Counted from the first letter of the stretch, positions 1-12,400 are shown. The stretch: DNA of 64,000 nt from Fulvia fulva (GCF_020509005.1 NC_063012.1:6200001-6264000), one strand, 5' to 3'. The notes: generated by a model from the sequence alone, not told the origin. Program-made: numbers and translations.

Positions 1-823
1 ACGTTAAAGGACTACCGCCGATTAAGTATAAAGTCGAATAGTAAGGTTGCCCTAAGTAGGATACCTTATAGGAACCTATCTAACATATTATCTTTAATTA
101 TTAAGCAATCGAAGTATACTACGCCCGCGTAGACGGCCTAGAAGTCACTATCGGTAGGCTCTTCGAATCTAAGCTCTTCGACGGGGCTTACTAATAGTGT
201 ATCGACTATAATATTAGGCCTAGGCCTAGTACTAAAGCTAAACATTCTCGATATATAGAACTACTACGGCTTCGTAGGAACTTAGCTTTGTTTAGGGGGG
301 CTACTATTATAGTCTCCCTATAGAGTGTATAGAAGGGGGGGATAGAAGAGCCTTAGAGTGCTTAGAAGTCGTTAAGAAGTAATAGTCTAGCTTAGTATAT
401 AAGCGCTAAGAATTATATACCCCGTAACATTTACTACGGGACCTAGCCCTCTAAATTCACCCCTCTACTAAGCCTTAATAGATTCACTTCGGCTCGTAAC
501 TATATAACTTACGGCACTCCCGCGAGTACCCGCGACTACGCTAGACCCTAGAAGAAGTACGTAGAAGACTCGGAACGTAGGGTAGGTTAGAGTAAGGTTT
601 TTAGCAAAGCTACTAAGCGCGGCTTTATATAGGTTAGCCCTATTAATACGGGGACACGTACTCGCGAGGGTCGCGTATAAATATCTAGCCTTCCCTAGGC
701 CTCTCTTGCTTTCTTTGTCTTTCGTTTTATATAGCAATTATACTACACCCTTTATATCTACACTTCGTACCTATATTCTTGCTTTTACCCTTACATCTTA
801 TAGGCCAGGCTCTCGCCCTAATA
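1..823 (+). mobile_element. F1: RIPped 3' end of a Ty3/Gypsy element (Pol C-terminus plus 3' LTR)
   Basis: This is a heavily RIPped copy of the same family as the intact element F2 (47997-54285), in the opposite orientation. Bases 1-304 match the end of F2 Pol including the chromodomain region. Bases 305-823 match its LTR. Nearly all differences are TG to TA or CA to TA, and many Trp/Gln codons have become stops. The 5' part of the element lies left of the window. The element appears to have inserted into the minus-strand relic E, whose Pol frame resumes just after base 823. Confidence 0.9.
305..823 (+). repeat. RIPped 3' LTR of F1, 519 bp
   Basis: The length is exactly that of both F2 LTRs (519 bp). 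The termini TGTCA...TGACA of F2 appear here as TATTA...TAATA, as expected if TG and CA are both converted to TA. The TATA-box region (about 675-690) is conserved. Confidence 0.92.
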
Positions 824-3734
824 GCTAATAGAATTCTTGTACTACGAGTTTATAGGTTCGAGCTCGTCCTAGATATCCTACTACTAGAGCGTTATAATTT
901 ATTCTAATAAGCCGAGTCCGTAGGGCCTAGTTATCGGGTACCTATAGGCTCTAACTATCGTACTAGTTTCGTATATATAATATATTACTATCTACCTTAT
1001 AGTACGTAGGGTATATCTTCGCCTTCTATAAGAGTAGAGGGATAGTACTATCTTTCTGTAGTATCTTAATTACCGCCTTAAGTTCTTAATCTAGGGCGTA
1101 AGTAGTCGTTATACGGTACTCGAGTTTAGCTTCGACTTCGGCCTTATTCGTAGTCTATACTTCCTAAGCTAGTACTAGCTATGTTTATAGTACCTATTCT
1201 AGTTCTAGAATATACTCGATTGCTTAAGGATTTAGGGGAGTCGTCTCTTCTTCTTCGGGCGTATCTTTAATAGTAGCTCGTATAGAGTCGATCTTAAGGA
1301 ATCGCTCTAGCGGAAGTAATGTCTAATACTAGTACTAATTTCTCGGATCGTCTACCCCCTACGGAAGGTCCTAGCTACGTCTCGTTAGGCTATCTAGCTT
1401 CGTTCCTTATATACCTAGGCGGTATGTAATCTAGAAGTTAAATTGTAATAGAAATTCTACCTATCGCGCTTATCGGCAATTTAGCTACTTCGTAGTTATT
1501 AAATAGGTACAAGTTACGTAGTAGTAGAAGACGGCGGATTATACAAAAGACGAAGAAGGACCTAATAGGATAGCGTATATCTATATATAGTATCGCTAGT
1601 ATTAGTATAGGTATTTTAGGAGGGATAGCTATACTTAGGACTTGACTAGTAAGCCCTAATTACTAATCCCCCTAAGCACCTAATATTAACTCTATAACCT
1701 ATATATTCTTAATAGTAGTCAAAAAATATTCGAGGTTCTTATAGTCTATAAACACTTTGACTAGATCGCCGTCCTCGTCTACTTTATAAGTAAGCTCCGG
1801 GCGCTACTCTTTAAATGCTTTAATAATTGCGAGGAGTTCCTTATCGTAGATCTCGTAATTATACTCCTAGGGGCTTAGCTTCTTCGAATAGAAAGCTATA
1901 GGATATAACACTCCCTACTCGTCGTATTATAAGAGTATACCTATATTAATAAAGTCTAAGAAGTTAGTCTCGACGACGGTCTAACTACCCGGTATATAGT
2001 ATACTAGTATACCCGCCTTACTAAACGCTACTTTTAACGCCTCGAATGCCCTCTAGCAATTATTAGTCTAGTTGATTCTACGATTCTTATGATTACTAGG
2101 CCTATCTAACTTCGTTAGGTTAGTTAATAGGGATGTAATATAAGAGAAGGCCTTAATAAACCTACGGTAGAAGTTCGCGAATCCTAGGAAGGCTTAGATA
2201 TCCTTAAGATTAGTTAGTACTTCCTAGGTTTATATACTTTCCAATTTCTCCGGGTCTATCTCGATACCCTAGGGTATAATAATAAGGCCTAGATATTTTA
2301 TACGTTCCTAGTAGAACTTGGACTTATCGATATTAATAGTAAGCCCGGTATCTCGTAGCTTAATTAATACCTTTTATACGTGTTCGACGTGTTCCTCTAG
2401 AGTGTCACTAAAGATAAGGACGTTATCTAGATATACTAATATAAAGTTATCTAGATATTCCTATAGAACCTTATTAATATATAACTAAAAGGTTACGGGT
2501 CCGTTATAGAGGCCGAACGGTAATACGAGGTATTCGTATATACCGTAGCGTATTACGAAAGCTATTAGCTACTCGTGCCCTTCCGCGATACGTAACTTAT
2601 TAAAGGCTACTATAATATCTAGTTTTGTAAAGTACTTCTTTCCGTATATACGGTTAAGCGTTCCCTATATTAATAGAATAGGATAGCGATTCTTAATAGT
2701 AATAGCGTTTAGCCTACGGTAGTTAATATATACTCGTAGCCCTCCTCTAGGCTTTCTTACTACTAATACCGGTGCCGGTGGCTAGCTTATTTTCTAACCG
2801 GCCTTACGTACCTTACCTTCTAAAGTCTATTCGAGTAACTTTTTCTTAACGGCTTTATTCTCCTTCTCGGCTAGTCCGTATAGCTTTCGATATAGTAGTT
2901 CTTAAGGTCTACCGGGTTTGATATAAATTCCGTAGTCGATGCCTAGTCGTTAAGGTAGGAGTCTCTCGTAGTCCTTTACTAAGAAAGTATCTATAATATC
3001 GTAGTATATAGGCGGGAGCTTCTCTTTAGGATTGTAGTTAAACTGCTTGTTTAAGAATTAATCTAGGTTATTAGCTACTATCGCGCTTAGTTTAAGGCTA
3101 TTATCGTTATTATTATTATCCTCGCGCTCCGTAGGTATAATATAGAAGTACTCGGCCCTAGGCCGGTACGCGTATATCTCCTATACGCGCTACGAGACTT
3201 CCTAGTAATCCACCTCTTTATCTACCTCTAGAGCGGATATATCTAGCTCCGCCCCTCCGGCTATAAATCCTACTAATTCGCTAGTAAAGGGCTTTAGTCT
3301 ATATTTTATTTACTAGGTTCTACCGATATAGTTTAGAGATTGTACTATTATCAATGTCTTATTATATAGATAGTAACCGAAGTAGTAGTTAGATCTAAAC
3401 GCTACCTCGCTAGTTTTCTAGAAGATGTTCAGGTTATACGCGGAGAGCTACGGTAGTCTAAAGACGATGTCGTATTCGAGGTCGGTAACGTAGTGTAGTA
3501 TTAGCTCGTAATAACCGCCGATAACTACGTCTATAAGGGCTATATATATAATTTAACGCGCTATAGCCAATCTATCTCCTAGTATTAATCGTCTGTTCTT
3601 TATTAAAGGGCTTAAGGGGATTATATATTTTCGTATAAATTTCTAATTAAGAAAGAGAGAGGTAGAGATAGAATCTATAAGGCCGCGAGCCTTTTTATAT
3701 TATATTATCACGGTTAATACTATATAAGGGTGTA
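824..3734 (-). pseudogene. E: RIPped Ty3/Gypsy pol relic (protease-RT-RNase H)
   Basis: Minus-strand translation recovers degraded Pol with stops at former Trp/Gln codons. RNase H with its 'RPELTYK...D.KNLEYFLTT' signature lies around 1700-1960. The RT catalytic region lies around 2400-2450, and the template-grip region around 2500-2800. The connection region (former Arg-Gln-Ala-Arg, Phe-Asn-Phe, Tyr-Arg-Pro-Gly) is at about 1390-1480. Protease/spacer is probably around 3200-3660. The integrase is absent because F1 interrupts the element at 823/824; it should lie left of the window. The Gag half of the same element resumes at 6520. Dead copy. Confidence 0.8.
3721..3734. repeat. Left target-site duplication of chimera C1 (14 bp)
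   Basis: TATATAAGGGTGTA, repeated exactly at 6520-6533 just after the LINE tail. Confidence 0.93.
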
Positions 3735-3811
3735 GGTCGACGACGAGAATCACCTATACGTAGTGTCGGCTACGAACCTCTCGTCTAGCTACGAGAGAGC
3801 CAAGGATTCTT
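3735..3811 (+). ncRNA. Decayed HDV-like ribozyme at the 5' end of C1
   Basis: Homologous to the intact ribozyme at 19385-19461. P1, P1.1, P4 and the catalytic C-N-A-A of J4/2 are kept. RIP has changed L3 (TGTACGT to TATACGT), broken one P3 pair (GGT to AGT), and turned one P2 pair into a G-U wobble. There is also a T-to-G difference in J4/2 at about 3805. Confidence 0.75.
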
Positions 3812-4814
3812 ACGCTAGAGCGTCGTAGGCGTAACGGGCGCGTAACGTAGGCGAAGCCGTAGCGAATAGAGGACTACTAGCAAAACGGGTATAAAAACTA
3901 TCCGACGAGCGTGTACTCGTATCGGGAGCGAGTTCCTCTTCTTTCTACGTATAAGAAGGGCGCGGAACCGTGGCCTATACGCTCGATAGGACACCTCTAG
4001 TATAAGTATAGAATTTTCACCTCCGGAGACCGTAAACCGAGCGGGCTAAGCGACGAACATTAGAGGAGCGGACTATAGAACAACAACTAAGCGGACTATA
4101 TAATAGCGTCGAGCGGACGACGAAACAATCTAGTGTTTACTAGCGGGCAATACGGTAGGTAGGTAGACACGCGACGAAGCCTATAAGGGCCTATTAAATA
4201 CCCGGTATAGGAACGAGGGTTTTGCCTAAGGTACTACCTGTCCCGCTATATAACGTACCTAGTCTAATATAGTAGATTACGACGAGGAAAAGACGATAGC
4301 CTAAGTAAGGAAAAGACGGCTATTAGGACGGGGAAAAGACGTATAATATAAGTAGATTAGTTCTGTAATCGGGGAGGATCGAGGGTAGGGTAATAAGGAA
4401 CTTTATATTAGTTAGTAGGTAGAAACGTAAGGAGTACGCTACCCGGCGTAGTGTATACCCCGAGCAAACCTACGAGGTATAGACGGCCGCTTTCTAGAGA
4501 TAGGCTACGGTAACGCGAAGGGCGTCAAAACCTAGGGCGTAGTATACACTAGTAGCGACGGCTAACACTATCTATATAGCCCGAGAGGACGGATACGTAT
4601 ATCGGTTAATAGAGAGCACTAAAGGGCTTAGGCCTATAGAGGTAGATATTAGCTTAAGGAGTAAATAGGGAGGGAGGGCGTAGAGGGAAGCTTTTACTCC
4701 GGGCTAACCTCTCGAAACGAGGCTATACGGTAGTGCTAGATAAGTAGGAAAGCGCGGTTAAGACTTATTACCTTATCTCGTAGCTAGCTTACTAAATACG
4801 ATTCCTTCCTTACT
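3735..4814 (+). repeat. 1,080-bp WEIRD-like module, RIPped copy
   Basis: Same length to the base as the modules at 19385-20464 and 36712-37791. It begins GGTCGAC and ends ...CCTTCCTTACT (un-RIPped: ...CCTTCCTTGCT). No long open frame is visible in any copy, so I regard it as non-coding. The 3' junction with LINE C has a possible CT microhomology. Confidence 0.9.
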
Positions 4815-6519
4815 AGATATATCGGGAGCCTTCGACTACGTATTATACCCGCGGCTACTCTATATCCTAAGGTCGAAAGGACTCCCTAAGTAGCTTATTA
4901 ACTTCGTACGGTCCTACCTCTAAAACCGTAGTACGTCGATCCTAGTCGGCTAGTATAGAAGCCTATCTTAAGTAGTCTATACTAGAATCCCGTAAGGCTT
5001 AACGCTAGTACCTATTCTATTCCTCTTCTTTATAGCGACGCTACTCCTAGCCCTAGAATCCTAGAACACCGCTACGAGCGGCTTCGTAGACGACACAAAT
5101 ATCCTAGCGTAGTATTCCTCGACTAAGGAGAACTATAGGCTACTAGAAGAGAAGCACAAGATCTACGAAGACTAGGCTAGGAGGTACGGGGCTCAGTTTG
5201 CCCTAGAAAAGTACAATCTAATACACTTTACGCGCCGGCTACGGTTCTATAATATATAAGCTTCTATCTAGATATAGGGGTATATAACTAACCCGGTAGA
5301 TTAGCTTAGGATCCTCGGACTATAGGTAGACCCGGCGCTACGGTAGAGGAAGTACGTATAGGTAATATTACGGAAAGCTAAACAGAATATAGCATTATAC
5401 TAGAGGCTTACTACGTCTATATAGGGGGCGGACTTCCGGTAGTTACGACTCCTATATACGGCTATTATACGGCTAGTCCTTACCTATAGTAGCTAAGTAT
5501 AGTCCTTAGGCGAGAGGGCCTACCTATCGAAGGGACTCGTCGCGCCGCTAGCGAAGATCTAAAACTAATGCCTAAGGAAGGTTACCGGGGTATATAAGTC
5601 GATACTAATAAGGATACTTAAGTACGAGACCGCTATACCGCCGATCGACCTATACGTCTAGGGACTACGGACCTCCTACTTAGGCAAGTCGGTATAGTAC
5701 CTAGTATAGAAGGTCATCGCTAGTATAGTCGTAAGGGCCCGCGAATTAGTACTAGCGTATAAGGGTATTCGACCCGGAAACGAGCCGAACTACCGGGTAA
5801 GGAACGAATAGCTAGTAATACGGTAGGAAGGTAAGAAGTTGTTTATAGAGCAACTATAGAAAGAGAGGTAGAACAACTAGGGTGTAGGGTATAGTAGACG
5901 CCCTTAGCTAGCGGGACAACCTAAGGAATAGTTAGCTACAAAATCCGCGGTTAAGCACCCCCCGAAGCTTATCTACTACCGCCTTACGAGGGTATAGAGT
6001 AGTATAGTAACCTAACTACGAAGCGAACATATCGGCCTCTAGGGGTACCTATTATAGAGGAAGGTTCTAGGATATACGAATACTAGCTACCCCTACGGCT
6101 ATCGCTCCTAGAACGTACGGTACGTACTCCTCGTCTATCCGAGGTAGTCGCTAGGAAGGGGGGAGTAGATAGTAAAGGCGAGGAACCGGACGATTAGGGC
6201 ACTTCTTAATAACGCTAAGGACCTACGGCGTATTACGAACTAGATACTAGAGAAGGGCTAGCTAGAACAGTACCGCCTAGTAGGAGTAGTATAGGAAGAG
6301 AGGACACGACGTAGCGCGACGAGACCGGCTAGGAGCGGGGGCTAACGGGGTAGTGACATAGACTACGTACGTTTAGAGGGAAAGCTAAACTAGATAAGGA
6401 GTAGTCGGGGGCGGGAAGGGTTTTCACCTATTTAGGTTTCCCTTTATATATAACAATAGATATATACCTATATAGGCCGGATAGGGTCCTAGAACAGGGG
6501 AATAGCAAATCTGTCTATC
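4815..6519 (+). pseudogene. LINE C ORF2 remnant (RT part) in C1, RIPped
   Basis: Starts in RT at the Gly-Ala-Phe-Asp-Tyr motif. The catalytic Phe-Val-Asp-Asp is at 5083-5094 and survives RIP because GTAGACGAC contains no CpA or TpG. The C-terminal cysteine/histidine region lies around 6060-6160. Stops are frequent. The 3' UTR (about 6355-6519) has the hairpin shared by all LINEs here and ends in a TATC tail. The endonuclease and ORF1 are absent because of 5' truncation. Confidence 0.85.
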
Positions 6520-6533
6520 TATATAAGGGTGTA
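6520..6533. repeat. Right target-site duplication of chimera C1
   Basis: TATATAAGGGTGTA; identical to 3721-3734. Confidence 0.93.
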
Positions 6534-8343
6534 TAGCTAGTTATTATTTATCTAGTATATATACCGATATCTTAAGCTCCTAACTATAGTCCGTCTCTTA
6601 TATTCTATATCTCTTAATCTTATACTCTTTCTGTCTTAGAAAGTTTAGTTACTAACCGCTATCTACTACGCTTAGGTAGCGGTCGTACTATTTCTCTATT
6701 ACTATAGGTTAGTAGTAAGGGAGCTAAGGTTCGGGTTAGCGTTCGCGTTATTTTATAGGCGTAGAGGGCGGTAGTCGCTATCGTAACTATATATCGGGTA
6801 TCCGGGTTTCGTTAATACGTACGAGCCTATACGGTAGCGGTAGTACTTACCCTACTTCTTAAGGTCCTCCCGCTACTTACGGTTTAATAAAGGTAGGTTC
6901 TATAAAGTAAACCGGTAGGTCCTTCTTCTTCTTTATACTTACGTATTATAGTAGTCGCTAGACGATTATAGCGGTCGTACTAGTAGCTACGGCGCCTACG
7001 GTATTACTACCGCCCTATACGCCGTTATTGTTCGAATCAGGGTTACTACGTAGGCGCTCCTTCTATAGATATAGTCGGTCGGTCTCGTAGAAGCTCTTAT
7101 CTAATACCGTATATTCCTTAATAATATCCTATATGTCGTATAAGCGTCTATCTACTTCCCTATTACCGAAAGTCTTAATAAAGTACTTACGGTTTAGGCG
7201 GCTACGAAATAGCATTAGCTTAGTCTCGTCGGTCTACTCTATCTAAGTACGTAGCTTCGAGTAGTAAGCGTAGAAGGTAATAAAGGTCTCGCCCTACTCC
7301 TACTTATAGGTAGCAATATTAACTATAGCCTTAGTTCCTTTGTTACGGGTACCGTACTAGCGCGTTATCTAATCTAGTAGTTCTTTACTAGTCTTAAACT
7401 CGTTAAATAATTGTTATCTAGGTACGGGGATCCTCGGCTTAATACTTCTCTAAGGGTCACCCTATGTCTATCTATATATAAAACGTAGGCCGTCTACCTT
7501 AGAGCGGAAAGTAGTTATAGCTAGCTTAAGAAGTACGCTACTATACTAACTATCGAAGTTAGGGTCGTTATCGTTCTTAAAGTACTTCGGGTTAGGCACG
7601 CCCTTACTAACCTCGATACCGCGTATTAGAGTACGGTTAATAGTAAAAAGGCGTTCTAAAAGTTCGGTTAGAAGAGTCTATATACGGGTATTACGTCCTC
7701 GAGAGTCGTAACCGTTATTATTATTAGGTCGTAGACGGTTTCTATTACGTCCTCGGTCGTTATTACTATTACCGTTATTATTATCGTTACTACCGCCTCC
7801 GCCGCCGCCTCTACTAGTAGCTTTACGATACTTACGTATTAGCTACTCGAGTAAAGTCTCGCGCGGAGGTAAATAGGAGGGTCGGCGACTAGAGCGGCCC
7901 CTACCTCTATTCTATATAGTGTCTTTAGTAGCTTAAAGTCGAGTCTTTAGATCGTTAACCTCCTTCTATAGAGCCTAGTCCTTAGCTTTAGCATCCTATA
8001 CCTTCTTCTTCTCCTTTTCGTAAATCTCGCTAAATTACTTATATAGGTTATTAGCCTCCCTATACTTCTTCTCTACCTCTTATAACTTTACTAGGATATA
8101 ATCCTTCTTACTCTTTAGGTCTACGGCTATCTTCTATATTATAGCCCCCTCGCTTTGTAGTATCTTATAGATACGGTTATACTCGGTATATATCGTAGTA
8201 TACTAGGTGTTCTAGAGATTATTAGCTCGCTCTATTATATTGAGTTATCTACCTTTAGTAATTACTATATTTACTACCTATAGTATAAAGTCGTAGGTAG
8301 TCTTCGGGTACTAGGATACGAGGGTCGTAAGTTTGTCTAGTAT
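6534..8343 (-). pseudogene. E: RIPped gag C-terminal half (coiled coil, Arg/Gly-rich, low-complexity)
   Basis: Minus-strand translation around 7850-8200 gives a Lys/Glu-rich coiled-coil stretch followed by an Arg-Gly-rich segment. Asn/Gly trinucleotide-like low complexity lies at 7690-7810. This fits a fungal Gag between Pol (824-3734) and the Gag N-terminus (23790 onward). It is interrupted at 8343/8344 by D1, whose left target duplication AGTAT is 8339-8343. No intact frame remains. Confidence 0.7.
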
Positions 8344-8548
8344 TGTTACGGCCGCTCCGTAAGTAAAGGATTCGAATCTAATTACGTGATCCCGGATCAC
8401 GTGACCCGGATGACTAAGCTCGGCCCGATACCGACGCCCGACACCTCGGCCTTTAAGTATAGGCCTCGTTCTTAGACTCTCTTCTCTCTTTAGCTATCGA
8501 CTTCGTTAATACTATACCCTTATACTCTCGTACTATAGTCTCGTAATA
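8344..8548 (+). repeat. 5' LTR of D1 (205 bp)
   Basis: Starts TGTTACGG and ends GTAATA (probably GTAACA before RIP), giving the usual inverted TGTTAC/GTAACA ends. It contains CACGTGACCC-type palindromic boxes around 8386-8410. It matches the 3' LTR apart from scattered TG/CA to TA changes. Confidence 0.9.
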
Positions 8549-9248
8549 CTTTAATAGCTTATATTAAGGACGCTACTATATTTAGCGCCGCTTAAGACTC
8601 TAGAAATCGCGATATTACGACTCCTCGAAATCCCCGACTCGTACTAGCGTAAAAGTAGCGTAGTACTCTCTCTTTCTCCCTAGATCAAGACGCTAAGAAG
8701 GCGCATTACTATATTATAGCTAGGCTATAGGACATCGGTAGCCCTAGCGGCGGCGGCGGCGCGACTAACTCGAAACTTAGAACTTTTTACGCGATCCGAT
8801 TAGTATACCTAGTCCGACGATACCGTCCTACTAGATCCCTTTACTAAGTACCCTAATAAGGAGCGCGCGGTTCTTAATAGGCTCCTAGAAGAGGAGGAAG
8901 GAGAGGATACCTAACCCGAAATTATAGACACTTTTAACCTCGTAGTATTACTCTACGAGAGCGATATTATAGACCACCTCGACAAGAATAGGTTAACCGA
9001 TAATACTTGTAAGGACTTTACTATTAACTATATAGACGACCGCGGTCGTACCGGGATATACCGTATCCTACTCGACTAACTACGGTTACTTAACGCGACT
9101 TAGTTTTACGACTACGTCTAGAACTAACTAGACGTAATTACCTACGCCCTTCGTAAACTCGAGGCTGATCACCGCTAAGCTATCCTAGATAGGGCGGCGC
9201 TATATTAAGCTAACGAGCTACATAAGAAGAAGTTTAAGGAAGTATATA
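8549..9248 (+). pseudogene. D1 gag, N-terminal part (RIPped)
   Basis: Region directly after the 5' LTR. It holds only a stop-riddled plus-strand frame. It continues at 14147 after LINE A1. I recognise no specific motif here; the assignment rests on position between LTR and pol. Confidence 0.55.
9235..9248. repeat. Left target-site duplication of LINE A1 (14 bp)
   Basis: TAAGGAAGTATATA, repeated exactly at 14133-14146. Confidence 0.93.
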
Positions 9249-9447
9249 GATAGATAGATAGATAATTCATTTACCCGTTATAGTGCCCTCCGGCCTATGC
9301 GGGTTTATGTCTATATATGTTACTGCATAAGGTAGGAAACCTATTCCTAGGTAAAAACCTCCTCTCCTTCTCTAATAGCTTCCTTGCCATGAGTTCTCAG
9401 TTTTCCTTCTATTAGGGTGCACTAGTGTCATGGTGGTTAGCCTCTGA

Positions 9448-12400
9448 CTACCTTGTCTGCAACCCTAGAGTTGTCCCCCTCTTCCTGCTCTCCTCCTCCT
9501 TCTTTCTCTCCTCAATCCATCTCTCTGTTTCCCTAGTAAGAGAGAACTGCTCCAAAAATCCTTGGTGGATGATCCACCTTGTAATTCTCTGGAGGTCTCC
9601 CTTATTGCTGATCATGGCTTGGAAGTTTCTGTTCCTTGCCCTTGCCCTCCATTCACCTCTCCCTGTACTCCATTCTTTGCAAACCAGAAGTCTATGTTCG
9701 ACATTCTGGGACAGGTAGCCGCATGGGCAACTCTTGTCTTCGATACCTGGGACTTTTCTCTAATGCAGGTATGCCCTGACTCCGATGTGTTCAGAGCGGA
9801 TTTGTATTGCTATGCTTGCTTCTGACCTGGTCAGGTCTGAGTACAGTAGGTAGTTGTGGCTACCAAACTGTTGGAGTGCCTTTGGGGTTCCTGGCCTCTG
9901 TGGGGTTCTTGTCCATTCAGTCTTCCAGAGGAGTCCTGCCATCCTTTCAGCTAGAGACTGTTGCTTCTTCCCTTGGCTGGCTGCTGATCCTCTCCCTTGA
10001 GCCCTTCTGTCCTGTTCCTGCTGGGCTAGGTGCAGCTGTTCTGTTAGTTCTTTGAACTTCTGCAGGTCCTGCTGCTTCTGTGGGGCTGGATTGGGTCTTG
10101 CTTGTCTGTGCCTTCTTGTGCACTGGCTCCTGATTTTGTTGACTGCCTTCTGGATTACTAGCTGGGCTGGGTATGCAGACGTCTTTCCTGCATACTGGTA
10201 TCTCAACCCTTGAAGGTAGAGCTTGGCTGGTGGGGAGCCAGACTCCATTTCGACCACCCTTGTTGGAGTTGACTTGTATGCTCCAAGCACCTTTTTCAGA
10301 CAGGAGGCTTGGGCTCTGCTGATGGGATCTGCAATTCTCTTTGGGATCTTGTCTTGGGCTGACCAGATCTGGGCTCCATATAGCATGGCTGGCTTCACAA
10401 TGGCCTTGTACATAACCTTTGCTTTCGCAAATGTGGCTCCCCATGTGGAGGCTGTAAGCCTGTCAATTGATTGCCTGTTGTTGTCTGCTCTTGCCTGTGC
10501 TTTCTTGACCTGTGGTCCCCAGCTGAGCTTTGGATCCATCCATATTCCTAGCACCCTTAATTCACTTGAGGGTTCTGTTGTGTGTCCCTGAATAGTGATT
10601 GGGGCTTGCATATTGTGTCTGTTTCTGGCTCTACTGAAGTGGATGAGTTGATACTTCTCTGGGGCGAATCTGGCTCCATGTTTCCTGGCCCATTCCTCAC
10701 ATTCCTTGTGTTTCTTCTGCAAGATTCTGCAGTTCTCTTCTGTGCTGTCTGACCAGGCTAGGATGTTTGTGTCATCTACAAACCCTGAGGCTGATGTGTT
10801 TCTGGAGTTTAGCTTTGCTGGCAGGTCTGCCATAAAGAGGAGAAACAGGATTGGAGACATTGTTGATCCCTGTGGGATTCCTGTCTCTGTAGGCATGCTG
10901 TCAGATTTGTATCTGCCCAGTCTTAGTCTTGTGGTTCTGCCTCTGAGGAAGGACTGGATAAACTGGACTGTCCAGTTGGGGATAGCCTTCTGTTTCAGGA
11001 TGTGGATCAGCCTCTGGTGTGAGACATTGTCAAAGGCTCCTGATATGTCTAGTGAGAGGAGTGTGGCTGCTTTGTTGTTCCCAAAGTGCCATAGGGTCTT
11101 GATCTGCTCTGTGATAAGTTCCACAGCTGTTAGTGTTGATCTTTGTTTCCTGCCTCCCATCTGTTCTTCAGGAAGGATTCCATGTTCTTCAGCTAGGTTT
11201 GTCAGCCTTTCTGCTATGATCTTTTCCAGGAGTTTGCCTAGTGTGTTGAGCAAGGCAATAGGTCTGTATGCCTTTAGCTTTGTGTAGTCCTCTTTCTGTG
11301 GTTTTCTCAAGACCACAGTCAGTGACTCCTTGAAGTGTTTAGGGCAGTGTCCTTGGGCCATGCACTGTGAAAAGATGTTTGACAGTGCAGGGGAGATCTG
11401 GTCCTTGCATGTCTTGATGAACAAGTTTGGAATCCCATCTGGTCCCGGGGCCTTGTTTCCTGAGAGTGTCTTAATGATGCTCTTGATCTCTCCCTCTCCC
11501 ACTGTGCAGGGTTGCTCTAGTGGTGTTGGATACACACTGCCCTCCAGATCCTGCAGGTCAGCTTCTACCTGTGTGCCAAAGAAATGTTTCCCCAATGCCT
11601 GTGCCTTTCCTGGGAGAGTGTGTTGGATTACTCCTTCCTGGTCTTCAATGTTTGGAAACTGGGGCAGCATGTTTCTGTCCTGTGTGGGTTGTCTTGCCCA
11701 CTTTGCTAGTTTCCACATCTTCTCAGGATTCTGGGTAATGGATCCAACTGTTGACCTCCACTCCAGCATCTTGTCCCTCTTGATCTGGGCCTTCTTGTCT
11801 CTGGTTGCCTGGTTGTATCTGTCCCATGCTTCCTGGGAGTGGCTCTGGGTAAGGGCTCTCCTGGCCTGCCTGGCTGCCTTGACCTTCTCTGAGCATTCCT
11901 TTGTCCAGAATGGCTTCTGGTACAGTGACTGTTTCTTTTCTCTGGTGTGGGCTGCCGCAGTTTCCTGCATTGTTCTAACCAGTTCTGCCACTGCTTGGTC
12001 TATGTCTAAGGCTGTTTCCAGTCTCCTGGTCTCTAGTCCAGCTAGCTTCTGTTCCAGGTCTTGTCTGATCTGTTCCCAGTTGGCTGCCTTCCAGGCCAGC
12101 TGAGGTTCTAGGTCTCCTTCCTGCTGTGTCTGTGTTTCAAACTCCACCTGAATTGGGAGGTGATCTGATGAGGACTCCAAGTCCTGGTTAACCCAGCATC
12201 TGGTGACCTTCTGCTGCAGGTCATGTGATGCAAAGCACAGGTCAATGGTGCTTGAGCTTGCTCTCTGTGACCAGGTAGTTAGGCCCTTTGGGGTAACTAG
12301 GTGCATGTTGTTGCTTTGGGTAGTGGAGAGGAGTCTGTTAGCTAGGAAGTGATGGGCAGGTGCAAAGTCTGATCCCCATGTAGGATGGTGCAAGTTGAAG

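Larger units (their letters stand above)
3735..6519 (+). mobile_element. C1: RIPped chimeric retrotransposon (1,080-bp module fused to truncated LINE C)
   Basis: The element is bounded by a 14-bp exact target duplication. Its first 1,080 bp match the modules at 19385 and 36712 after allowing for TG/CA to TA changes. From about 4815 it switches to LINE family C in the middle of RT, just before the Phe-Asp-Tyr motif, and runs to a TATC tail at about 6510-6519. The whole insertion, including the junction, is flanked by one duplication, so the fusion moved as a unit. It inserted into Gypsy element E. It is the oldest of the three chimeras, judged by its complete RIP. Confidence 0.9.

Noticed and set aside
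7690..7810. CRISPR-like or regulatory repeat at the TTA/CCG trinucleotide-rich stretch
   Set aside because: It is low-complexity coding sequence (Asn/Gly-rich Gag on the minus strand) without spaced direct repeats.
824..9248. Host genes, tRNAs or rRNA in the RIPped matrix
   Set aside because: No frame of gene length and no tRNA-like cloverleaf was recognised. Translations that make sense are Gypsy or LINE Pol/Gag.
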